From an uncultured Eubacteriales bacterium (GTDB lineage: Bacteria > Bacillota > Clostridia > Lachnospirales > Lachnospiraceae), in the NCBI GenBank assembly GCA_949284175.1, contig CASDVE010000006.1, positions 1 through 64,000 on the forward strand: a stretch of DNA of 64,000 nt. Direction: 5' to 3'. The notes beneath the pieces were generated by a model that was given only the letters and a program-made list of their open reading frames with translations, was not told where the DNA came from and ran no database searches. How positions within the stretch are numbered: the first letter of the stretch is position 1; each line of letters begins with the position of its first letter. Of this stretch, positions 55,764 through 64,000 are shown piece after piece. The translations under genes and the position numbers were made by a program.

Positions 55764-56420
55764 ATGTTCCAAAATACGATTGGCATATGTAGGGAAACAA
55801 AAATCATAATGCAAAATGGTCATACAAAAAATGTGGAAGACCTCATAGTAGGAGATAAGATCTTAGCTTGTGATGGAACGATCAATGAGCTAATCGAACC
55901 TCCCATCATTCAAAAAGTTTCTGAAACGAAACTTTTTGGAATAGAGGGGCTATCCACAAACTCAAACGAAAAAATCATAATTGATCCCTTTTTTTCTTCT
56001 GGTCAACTCATTCATACGGGACAAGACTATGCCTGCATCTGGAAAACAAAAGGACAATATCTAAACATCCATAGTTCTTCCATTCAAAAACTCACATCCG
56101 GTATGAACCTAAAATTATTTTGTGGAATCTTAGGGATTGAAACAATTGGTACACTAAAGCGCCTACAACTCCATGAACAATGCTTTAAAATTACTAAAAT
56201 TTTAACTAGTATTTGCTCAAAACCTATCTACCAACTTACTCTTTACGGTGGCTCTCCATCCTTTTGGGCAAATAATATCAGCATGGGAGTTACCTGTCCA
56301 ATTCTTACAGCTAATAGTGTAAAAGGTATTTCCAAAGAACAATTGTATAGAAACTTTTCTCTTATTTCAAAGGCACTGGGCGCTTATACATTGGAACATA
56401 TCTTGCACACAAAGGAGTGA
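55764..56420 (+). CDS. Small Hint-domain protein, apparently inactive
   Basis: A 218-residue protein made up mostly of a divergent Hint (hedgehog/intein) domain. Cys9 begins the domain in CRETKIIMQNGHTKNVEDL, then IVGDKILACDGT. The block-B histidine seen in the neighbour (TGGHLF) is replaced here by Gln (SSGQLI), and the terminal YHAN is SFWAN. The start of the family motif is kept but two catalytic positions are not, so it probably does not self-process. No signal peptide. Four bases separate it from the next gene, which encodes a fuller paralogue. Confidence 0.72.
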   Translation: MFQNTIGICRETKIIMQNGHTKNVEDLIVGDKILACDGTINELIEPPIIQKVSETKLFGIEGLSTNSNEKIIIDPFFSSGQLIHTGQDYACIWKTKGQYLNIHSSSIQKLTSGMNLKLFCGILGIETIGTLKRLQLHEQCFKITKILTSICSKPIYQLTLYGGSPSFWANNISMGVTCPILTANSVKGISKEQLYRNFSLISKALGAYTLEHILHTKE

Positions 56421-56424
56421 ACTT

Positions 56425-58005
56425 ATGGAATTAACACTTACAATATTAGACGAAATTTGGGACGATAATTTAAGAAATTATATTCATACAGAATTTGAAA
56501 ACATGATGTTAAATGATGACTCTGTGAGAGATTTACTCGATCATGTTCCAACAGCCATGTGCCAGCCTGTCAATAAGGATTTTATTAAACAGGTGATATG
56601 TGCCATATTTGCATACAAAATTTCTACTATTAACGATAGCTATGGATTTCATGATTCCATTGATTCCACTAAAGCATATAATAATTTTAAATCCTATTTA
56701 CAAAACAGCTCACAAAATACAAATGCCATCCAAGAAGCACAAAATATTTATCATACCTTATTTCCTACATATGCTACCCATCCTCAAAATGGTATTTGTT
56801 TTCATGATTTTTTACAAAAGGATAGAGACTCTTGGAAACAGCAATTTCAAGAGTATTTAAAATCAAATTCTTGGATCACACAACTCTGGGCAAAATATGC
56901 TATCTCTTCCGATCTGTTCTGCCACTGTGCTAGTTTAAGTTTATATAAATTAGCACGACTAGAAAGTGATGATCCACCATCTGATACCAAGCCTTCTCTT
57001 GCAGTTTCTGATATAGTACAGCATTGGGAAAGTACAATGAAAAAAATGCCAATTGGAACGTGGAAAGAACTAAAGAATCTCTCATGGATTCTAAAACAGC
57101 AATTTACCCTCGTATATGGATTTTTCACTTTTGATCGGGAGGGTGACCGTTTAGGAACCATTTTAGGCGACAATATCACACGTTGGCAAGCTGGATACCG
57201 AACTAAAACTCAGAGTAGTATTACTACTGGATACGCCAGTGATGTAACATTAGAAATACATGGGGAGCCTATTTTAAATTGGCTACAAACAACTGGGAAA
57301 ATATATTTTACACACCCAGATAAAGTATATAATGAAAGGCGACATTCTGTGAATGAATGCTGTTTTCTTGCTGGAACAAAAATTACAAAAGAGGATATGT
57401 CCGAAGTACCCATTGAAGAACTAAAACCACATGATCGTATTTTAAATGCTTTTGGATCCTCTGCATTGCAGACCGATATGAAAGTGTATACCACTTTACA
57501 AAAAGGTATTTCTCTTTACGGTATGATGTTGGAAACAAATGATGGAACAGTGGAAACGATTCCTCCCTTTGTAACAGGTGGACATCTATTTATGACTCCA
57601 GATGGTTGGAAAGCAATTCTTCCTTCTATTGCACAAGAGGAGAATGCCTTTCGCCATCCACTCCCTTTAACACAAGGCGATATCTTATATCGAATTTGCC
57701 CAAATGGACAATATGAAACCGTTAAAATACAGAAAATATTATCCCGCCCTTCCTATGAAGGTGAAATTGTATATGATGTCCATCTTGTAGAAGGACAGGC
57801 AAATTATCATGCCAATAGTTTTTTAGTCGCCTTTAATTATCCTGTATACACCCCACAACGTATTTGGCAAAGTTTTTCTGCAAACTTTCCAAATCAACCA
57901 AAAGTGCACCAAACAATTCATGCTCTTCTACAAGAGATGGATGAATGGATGGCAGATTATTACAAAGGAGCGTGGTCATATGACAATACGATACAAAGCA
58001 AATGA
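56425..58005 (+). CDS. Hint-domain protein with long N-terminal region
   Basis: A 526-residue protein. The first 310 residues are helical and unfamiliar. The Hint domain starts at Cys313 (CFLAGTKIT) with PIEELKPHDRIL; block B is PFVTGGHLFMTPDGW (His387), and the terminal block is YDVHLVEGQANYHANSFLV (His462, Asn464), so the residues for an N-S acyl shift and cleavage look present. A 55-residue tail follows. No signal peptide. RBS GGAG. It overlaps the next gene by 26 bases. Release of the N-terminal part by cleavage at Cys313 is an inference. Confidence 0.75.
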   Translation: MELTLTILDEIWDDNLRNYIHTEFENMMLNDDSVRDLLDHVPTAMCQPVNKDFIKQVICAIFAYKISTINDSYGFHDSIDSTKAYNNFKSYLQNSSQNTNAIQEAQNIYHTLFPTYATHPQNGICFHDFLQKDRDSWKQQFQEYLKSNSWITQLWAKYAISSDLFCHCASLSLYKLARLESDDPPSDTKPSLAVSDIVQHWESTMKKMPIGTWKELKNLSWILKQQFTLVYGFFTFDREGDRLGTILGDNITRWQAGYRTKTQSSITTGYASDVTLEIHGEPILNWLQTTGKIYFTHPDKVYNERRHSVNECCFLAGTKITKEDMSEVPIEELKPHDRILNAFGSSALQTDMKVYTTLQKGISLYGMMLETNDGTVETIPPFVTGGHLFMTPDGWKAILPSIAQEENAFRHPLPLTQGDILYRICPNGQYETVKIQKILSRPSYEGEIVYDVHLVEGQANYHANSFLVAFNYPVYTPQRIWQSFSANFPNQPKVHQTIHALLQEMDEWMADYYKGAWSYDNTIQSK

Positions 58006-60958
58006 AACAATTCATCCCAACTCCCCAATGTGGCACTTAACAAATGGAAGACGAATTTATGACAATATTAAAATATGGATTCCTAAAAACCATACTAAAA
58101 CTGGATATTGTGGTGCAACGGAACTTCCTACATCAAAACACTATCGCTTAGAACATTTTATTTTAGAAAATAAAAGAATCCGAATTAATGGCGTATTAAT
58201 TCCTCAAGATTGTATCCATATCAAAGGTACTACCCTCTCATGGCGCTATGGCGAGGAAGGCTTTTATACCTCTGGAATCATTTATTTCTATGCTCATTTA
58301 TTCGCTGGATACGGACATATCTATTTAGGAACAAGCCCACAAGATTGCGTTTATATGCAGTTTACCGCTGGCCTGTCTCCAGTTACACTTGATATGAAAG
58401 TTGCAAAACAAGGGGTACTACAAACTACTGGATCACACTGGCTACCACAGTCTCACAAATTCGGCTGGATGCCTTCTGCCTATGAAGGAGAAATGGTATC
58501 TGGATTACAATTCATTTATTATTGGGATATTGAATCAGAAAAATTAATTGTAACACTGACCTGTAACAAAGAAGATGGCACAAAAATAGAATATGATTAT
58601 TCCGATTATTACGCCTTAGATTTTGATGAAGAAAAACCAGGACATCCTTTAATCTTTCTTCTTAATTGTCACGAAGAAGCTATCTATGATGCCAGTTCCA
58701 ATAACCGAGGAAATATATGGCCTTACCAAGGTAAAATACGCTTATCCACAGATGGAACAAAAGCAGAAGCACTCATTACACTTGTACAAGAACCTATTGA
58801 AGATGAGCTTGTTGAAAAAAAAGAGGGCGAAAAACCTTTTCTCTACTATTGTAAAGGTGAAGAAATTTTGGATCAATATGCTTGTAACCGCAAACGTATT
58901 CACGACATAAAAAGAACCCCTAAGCGTATTCTTTATAGGCTAGGTGAAAGAGCTTCTCAATTGACTGGAGAAGATTTATTAAGAATACAAATTGATTCTG
59001 CTGATGTGCAATCCGAATCTTTTTATCTTTTAACTCAGAACATGACATGGTGCCTTTGCCAAGATGAGAAAAAAAAGGAGTGGGTAAATCAATTCATTGG
59101 TACTACTTGTCCGCCCCTAAGTCAAGAAAGAATCGATCGGATTCTAAATGATACATTGGAACAAACTCTTGATACTACCAACTACCACAGTGCAAAAGAA
59201 TGGTATACAAATAGTATGAGCCTTTACTGGCTTGGATCAAAACTCGGAAATATTAGTGAGGAAAATGGTGGTCCAAAACACCCACTTACAGAAGCAGAAA
59301 ATAAAAAATTAGAACATTGGGTAAAAGGAAAAATACAAAACGGCTCTGAACCGAAATACTTCTATGGTTTGCCGTCCGAATATTTCTATTCTTCACAAAC
59401 AAGAGCTGTTGCCGATCTTGCGTTTTATAATTGTTGTTCCAAAGTATGCCCTGATCTTGACCTCTACATACAAGAGCAACAGCTATTTCAACAAAGTGGT
59501 GGAAAACAAGGACGCAACTGGGCACAATGGTATTATGATCAAAATTCAACTCCTGCCATGTTATCTCAACAAGTTGCAAGAGTCACTATGTTAAAAGATT
59601 CATCCGTTTTAAATTCGATATGCTCGCTTTTAAATTTATTAGAACCTTATCATACTAATACGAAATCAAATGGATATACTTCTTCCACAGAAGACGCAAA
59701 ATGTATTCAATACTATATGCAGATCATGACTCTTGCATGGGGCAAACAATGGTCTCATATAGACTGGCATCAAATGACACATCCTGAATTGGCCAAATGG
59801 ATTGAAGATGTACTTTCACTCTTTTGTAATGAAGTATTACATAGATATGAAGTGGGAGATCCTGATTATCAACCTGGGGGACAATATTATAGCCAAGTTT
59901 TTGCCGCCCAAACTCTACACGATTTACAAGCCTCCCTTAACGGCTGGACAGAACTAGCTGATGCCCTTACAACAGCCATTATTGAGGCAAATAATATTAA
60001 ATTATATCCAAAATGGATTGATACAATATTAAATAATATCAGCCAATGCTTTGATAAGTTCCCTAAGCTACAAAAATATGGACCTACTGTATTAAAAGGT
60101 TTTATCAAATTAACAATATCCGGTTTCTGTATATATTCTATTTTTCTTGGATATCAATTATGGGATTCTTTAACAGATACAGAAAAAGCAGAAACTGTAC
60201 TCGCTACCTTAGGCACTGTCTATACAGCAATGGATTCTACTCTAAGCATTTATAAAAAGTATGTGGAATCAAAAATTGGAAATCCTACTATTCCAAGTGA
60301 ATCAGAAATAACAACAAACGTTGCCGGAACAAGTGCTGAATCAAGTACTATTGAAACGATGACTCGTGCTAGAGAAACTATAACACATGGAGAAAATCCA
60401 GATGTCCACATGGCTACAGAACTTGAACATAATGTTGTTCATATCGAAAATGGAGAAGTTGAGATTCAAAAAAATAGCTGGTTCTCTAAAATGGTTCGAG
60501 TAAATAAAGCAGAGCTTATATTAAAAGGATTTGGCGTACTTCTAAATCTCGCTATGACGATTGTTTCCACCATTGATTTTTCAAAAGCATTACGCGATCC
60601 TAATACATCCGATCTTCAGAAGGCATTTTATGGTATCTCCATAGCAGCAGGTTGGGTTTCCTTCGGACTTCAAGTTGCAGGTTTTGCAGGAGAGACCGGC
60701 ATCCTGACTATGGAACTTGCTACAATGTCCATTGTATCCTTTGCTGCTGAAATCTTTGCACTAGTTGCAGTTTTAGCTATGATATTCTATATGTGCTTTG
60801 CACCAAAACCAAAACGTGCTATCGATCAATTTATGGATGATTTAAGAAATTCTGATTGGTTTAAAAATCTATTAACACCACCAGCAGATTGGAATGGAAA
60901 TACAATTGTTGTAAATGAAAATGATAAAGAAAAATTATCCGGTTATATGTATCCATAA
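57980..60958 (+). CDS. Large protein with C-terminal membrane segments, unknown family
   Basis: A 992-residue protein that I do not recognise. Residues about 1-300 are rich in beta strands, Trp and Tyr; 300-700 are helical; the last third has hydrophobic stretches at about 709-727 (LTISGFCIYSIFLGYQLW), 845-865 (LKGFGVLLNLAMTIVSTI), 883-905 (GISIAAGWVSFGLQVAGF) and 915-940 (SFAAEIFALVAVLAMIFYM), with a polar Ser/Thr-rich spacer at 770-835. There is no signal peptide. The ATG at 57980 has AAAGGAG; the frame opens 20 codons earlier without a site. As third gene after two Hint proteins it could be a membrane-active effector (inference). Confidence 0.75.
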   Translation: MTIRYKANETIHPNSPMWHLTNGRRIYDNIKIWIPKNHTKTGYCGATELPTSKHYRLEHFILENKRIRINGVLIPQDCIHIKGTTLSWRYGEEGFYTSGIIYFYAHLFAGYGHIYLGTSPQDCVYMQFTAGLSPVTLDMKVAKQGVLQTTGSHWLPQSHKFGWMPSAYEGEMVSGLQFIYYWDIESEKLIVTLTCNKEDGTKIEYDYSDYYALDFDEEKPGHPLIFLLNCHEEAIYDASSNNRGNIWPYQGKIRLSTDGTKAEALITLVQEPIEDELVEKKEGEKPFLYYCKGEEILDQYACNRKRIHDIKRTPKRILYRLGERASQLTGEDLLRIQIDSADVQSESFYLLTQNMTWCLCQDEKKKEWVNQFIGTTCPPLSQERIDRILNDTLEQTLDTTNYHSAKEWYTNSMSLYWLGSKLGNISEENGGPKHPLTEAENKKLEHWVKGKIQNGSEPKYFYGLPSEYFYSSQTRAVADLAFYNCCSKVCPDLDLYIQEQQLFQQSGGKQGRNWAQWYYDQNSTPAMLSQQVARVTMLKDSSVLNSICSLLNLLEPYHTNTKSNGYTSSTEDAKCIQYYMQIMTLAWGKQWSHIDWHQMTHPELAKWIEDVLSLFCNEVLHRYEVGDPDYQPGGQYYSQVFAAQTLHDLQASLNGWTELADALTTAIIEANNIKLYPKWIDTILNNISQCFDKFPKLQKYGPTVLKGFIKLTISGFCIYSIFLGYQLWDSLTDTEKAETVLATLGTVYTAMDSTLSIYKKYVESKIGNPTIPSESEITTNVAGTSAESSTIETMTRARETITHGENPDVHMATELEHNVVHIENGEVEIQKNSWFSKMVRVNKAELILKGFGVLLNLAMTIVSTIDFSKALRDPNTSDLQKAFYGISIAAGWVSFGLQVAGFAGETGILTMELATMSIVSFAAEIFALVAVLAMIFYMCFAPKPKRAIDQFMDDLRNSDWFKNLLTPPADWNGNTIVVNENDKEKLSGYMYP

Positions 60959-60965
60959 ATTTATA

Positions 60966-61017
60966 GGGGCTTGTTGCACCAACGATTAATAAATCGTAGG
61001 TGCGACAGCCCCTTTTT
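60966..61017 (+). terminator. Terminator after the Hint-protein operon
   Basis: GGGGCTTGTTGCACC pairs imperfectly with GGTGCGACAGCCCC, with an inner ACGATT/AATCGT helix, followed by TTTTT. The convergent helicase gene ends eight bases later and may also use it. Confidence 0.85.
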
Positions 61018-61024
61018 CATACAA

Positions 61025-64000
61025 TTATCCTAATCTCAACCTTTTATGAATGATTTCTTTAATTACTCGCCCTGAAGAACCTTCTACTTTATATTCATCA
61101 GGTCGAATTTTTGCAATAAGAGCCTTTAATTTCTCCATATTTTTAATACTAATCTCTACACTTGGATATTTGTGCTTCAATACCCTTATTACATTATCCA
61201 CAGCAAATCTTGGTACACCTAATCTAGATATAATCACAGCTTCCTTACTTGATACACCATAATAAATATATGATGGCAACATTTGAGCATTTTCTGTTTG
61301 TAGATCAAAGCTTATGGCTTGATATATATTCATTCCCCATGGCATATATGATTTCATTTGACTGTTGAGATAACGGTTACACAAAGAAATGACTTCTTCT
61401 TCACTTTGTCCTTGTCTTTTAATTTTTTGAGCCATATCTTTTACTTTATCCCCATTGACCCATCCTAACAATAATATAGCAATGCTTTCAGAATCCAATG
61501 GTCCTGTTCCAAGCATTTCTATATTAATTTCTGGAATTCTTGCTATAATGGATATAATCTTTGCTAAGCGATCTACATTTTTAGTTTTAAGAATTATTTC
61601 TGATGCTTTATATTCATTATCTCCACATTGTTTTAACTCATTAATAAAAGCATTTATCATAGACTTAACTTTTGTATAACTAATATCACTGATGCCTAAA
61701 TCATCCGCTTTTATCATATCTTCTTTTTTCTCTTGTACCACATGACGAACATATTGTGTAACAAATGTATTTAATTTTGTTTGTGCATTAATAAAACCCT
61801 CTTGACGACTTAAACTATGATACAAATAAGAATCTGTCAATATACCTCTTATTTTAGCAACATCACTCGGACTAATATTATAATTATAACTAATTTTCAA
61901 AATATGATTTATATATTGTAACAGATTTAATATAGGTGCATTTTCCGTCTGTTTTAACACATTATAATCAAAACTTATTGTATTATTTCCTGAAAAGAAA
62001 CTATTTAAAGAAGAAATGATATTTTCTAGATCGGATTGTATATATTTTTTTACTTTCTCTTTCGTTTCCTTTTGTGAATTTGCATATGAAAGAATAACAT
62101 ATCCTTCTTTATCCTTATACGCTCTACCTGCGCGACCAGCAATATTCCAGAATTCAGCATTGGACAACTCACCTTTACCACGTATTTTTACTGTATCAAA
62201 AATAACTGTATTAATTGGAAAATTCATACCTTGTGCTAAAGTAGTAGTTGCAAAAATAATTTTAATCTTATTATTTCTCACTAACTCTTCTAATGTTTCT
62301 TTCACTAGACTCGACAAACCAGAGTTATGATAACAAATTCCATACTTAAGACAATCGATTAACACACTGCTCTCACCGTTTTCTAATTTTACAATTTCAA
62401 TTGCCTTTTGTATTTCCTCATCTTGACTAATATCAGGAAGCATACCCTTTCTCGTAAAATATTCCTTTATATTAGTTGCTAATTTTAATGTTGTTCCTCT
62501 ACCACCACACAGCACTAAAATATTGCCATCTTGTGCAATAAAATCATTTAAAATCACACAAAGTCTAACTGTATTATCAATACTATCTGATCCTATCTCT
62601 TCTTTTACCGTTTGTGGAACACTACTCAATGCAATTTCAATATTCTCTGAACCCAATTGATTTCTTGCTGACTGATAAAATTGTAAAACAGACTCCGTCT
62701 TATTATGTTTTAAAAGATTGCAACCAATATATTGTCTCGTCGGTGCCCATTCTATTGAAATAGTACTAGCATTTCTTGGTGAATCTGCTAACCATTCACT
62801 AATTTCTTTTGCATTATGAATAAAAGGGCTAAGCAATAAAAAATTAGCCTGTTTCATATATTGCTTAATCGCTGCCAATACTAATTCAAACTTAGAACCT
62901 CTTGAATTATCACCTAAATTATGAGCCTCGTCCATGATTACTAATCTAGTATTTTTAATTGCTGGATGATTTTGTCTAACAAGGGATTCTAATTTTTCTG
63001 GTGTGCTAATTAATATATCAATATGTTCTCGCATTAGGATTTCATTTTCAATATCATCCACATCATAGTATGGCAATGCTGTTTCTATATGAAAATTAAA
63101 TTCTTTAAAATCACTCTGTAAATCATTCTTTACTTGAGCGATTAATGCATTTGTTGGAACAATATAGCATATCGTTGGTTTAAAGTCTCTCGTTTGATAG
63201 TTGTGTATACTAAATAAAATTTGCATTTCTGCAAGAAGTGACTTTCCTGCACTAGTTGGCATACCCACGACAATACTTTTTTTGGGAGTTAAAACATCCG
63301 AAATGACATCTCTTTGAGATGGTAATAACGAATAAATATATCTCTCTCCACTTGATAAATTATTTTTAATAAATTCTTTAATTAATGGCGATTTTTCTGC
63401 AATATTCCAAATTGAATTTTGAGCAACTTTGTCATAGGCATATCGTAGTAAATGTCCTATAATACGTAACTCTATAGTTTCATTTTCTAGAAGTTGAAAC
63501 GCATTAAATGCATACGTATCAATAAGACTATAAATATCCTGATTTTCTTCACTATTTATTTCACCTTTAAAAAGATATTCTTTTAGGAGAGATGTTAAAT
63601 AAATTATATTAGCAAAAGAAGCAATTTTAAATCCAACAGATATATCCATTTCTTCTTTATTCATCTCTTCTTCTTGAGCCAAAGATAAATTTTTATTAGC
63701 TCTATCAATATACTTATTTAACATGACTAACCCATCATAATTTCTAATATTGCTCATCATAAACATGACTAAGTAATATGTGTCACATTCTAACTTCTCT
63801 ATTATTGATAGAGCATTATATTGACTACTATACTCTAATAATCTCTCATTATAATCTTTAATAATTAAATCTGAAATAGTCTGACGATCTGCCATATAGG
63901 ATAAAATCCCATACATCACTACATAAGACATTTTCTCCCAAACTTCTTCTTTTTTTATTTGATTTATTAATTGTTCATAAAGAGAAGATATTGTACCACA
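61025..64000 (-). CDS. Ski2-like superfamily 2 helicase, 5' end outside the window
   Basis: The frame stays open from its stop at 61025 to the window edge, so the true start lies beyond it; the first visible Met at 63931 is internal or optional. Visible motifs are Walker A GMPTSAGKSLLAEMQI (near 63250), VPTNALIAQV, TPEKLESLV, DEAH in VIMDEAHNLGD (near 62930), motif V ATTTLAQGMNFPINTV and motif VI NIAGRAGRAYKDKEG (near 62130). Motif III reads LLLSPFI instead of SAT. Over 990 residues are visible, with a helical N-terminal region. It resembles helicases of defence loci such as Hachiman HamB; the partner gene would be outside the window. Confidence 0.85.
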   Translation of the reverse strand, partial: CGTISSLYEQLINQIKKEEVWEKMSYVVMYGILSYMADRQTISDLIIKDYNERLLEYSSQYNALSIIEKLECDTYYLVMFMMSNIRNYDGLVMLNKYIDRANKNLSLAQEEEMNKEEMDISVGFKIASFANIIYLTSLLKEYLFKGEINSEENQDIYSLIDTYAFNAFQLLENETIELRIIGHLLRYAYDKVAQNSIWNIAEKSPLIKEFIKNNLSSGERYIYSLLPSQRDVISDVLTPKKSIVVGMPTSAGKSLLAEMQILFSIHNYQTRDFKPTICYIVPTNALIAQVKNDLQSDFKEFNFHIETALPYYDVDDIENEILMREHIDILISTPEKLESLVRQNHPAIKNTRLVIMDEAHNLGDNSRGSKFELVLAAIKQYMKQANFLLLSPFIHNAKEISEWLADSPRNASTISIEWAPTRQYIGCNLLKHNKTESVLQFYQSARNQLGSENIEIALSSVPQTVKEEIGSDSIDNTVRLCVILNDFIAQDGNILVLCGGRGTTLKLATNIKEYFTRKGMLPDISQDEEIQKAIEIVKLENGESSVLIDCLKYGICYHNSGLSSLVKETLEELVRNNKIKIIFATTTLAQGMNFPINTVIFDTVKIRGKGELSNAEFWNIAGRAGRAYKDKEGYVILSYANSQKETKEKVKKYIQSDLENIISSLNSFFSGNNTISFDYNVLKQTENAPILNLLQYINHILKISYNYNISPSDVAKIRGILTDSYLYHSLSRQEGFINAQTKLNTFVTQYVRHVVQEKKEDMIKADDLGISDISYTKVKSMINAFINELKQCGDNEYKASEIILKTKNVDRLAKIISIIARIPEINIEMLGTGPLDSESIAILLLGWVNGDKVKDMAQKIKRQGQSEEEVISLCNRYLNSQMKSYMPWGMNIYQAISFDLQTENAQMLPSYIYYGVSSKEAVIISRLGVPRFAVDNVIRVLKHKYPSVEISIKNMEKLKALIAKIRPDEYKVEGSSGRVIKEIIHKRLRLG

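Noticed and set aside
63929..63931. ATG at 63931 as start of the helicase
   Set aside because: The frame continues without a stop to 64000 and encodes plausible helical sequence, so the gene is treated as partial.

Overview
The window looks like chromosome from a low-GC, Gram-positive anaerobe of the class Clostridia, most likely Lachnospiraceae-like. This is inferred from gene content: a Gram-positive Tad pilus operon without outer-membrane parts, two ECF-type vitamin S components, a BofA-family protein, Big_2 (Ig-like) surface proteins, AGGAGG-type ribosome binding sites and AT-rich intergenic DNA. No rRNA, tRNA or CRISPR array was seen.

Layout. 1-9 kb: a minus-strand housekeeping block (tsaE, tsaB, rimI, a small zinc-ribbon protein, rnz, tsaD, ispD) for tRNA t6A modification, tRNA processing and isoprenoid synthesis; then ribU under an FMN riboswitch, a Tex protein and dCMP deaminase. 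9-13 kb: an unknown gene, a decayed ISL3-family element and a Big_2 surface-protein gene interrupted by one in-frame TAG. 13.5-21.3 kb: lysC, an apgM-like gene and an ACT/HTH protein (aspartate-family amino acids), prfB without a frameshift, secA and hpf. 21.3-32.8 kb: a region with DnaA-box-like sequences, an NlpC/P60 hydrolase, trxB, a lipoprotein, lspA, a candidate small RNA, a small membrane protein, pfkA, recR-ybaB-dnaX, a rhomboid protease and folT. 32.9-41.6 kb: a nine-gene Tad pilus operon, including a 59-residue Flp-like pilin. 41.8-45.9 kb: a MarR regulator and a heterodimeric ABC exporter.

46-64 kb is the accessory part. It holds a SecB-like protein with two unknown neighbours, BofA, an RNA methyltransferase, a gutted integrase, two convergent Big_2 surface proteins, a parvulin, and a three-gene operon at 55.8-61.0 kb. 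That operon encodes two paralogous Hint-domain proteins (one apparently inactive) and a 992-residue protein with a hydrophobic C-terminal third; I do not recognise it and consider it the best candidate for an undescribed system. A Ski2-like helicase, possibly defence related, runs off the right edge.

Two features cross the regions. A dispersed palindromic repeat of about 100 bp occurs in five full copies and two partial ones, and several copies abut hairpin terminators. Many genes also have clear sigma-A type promoters.
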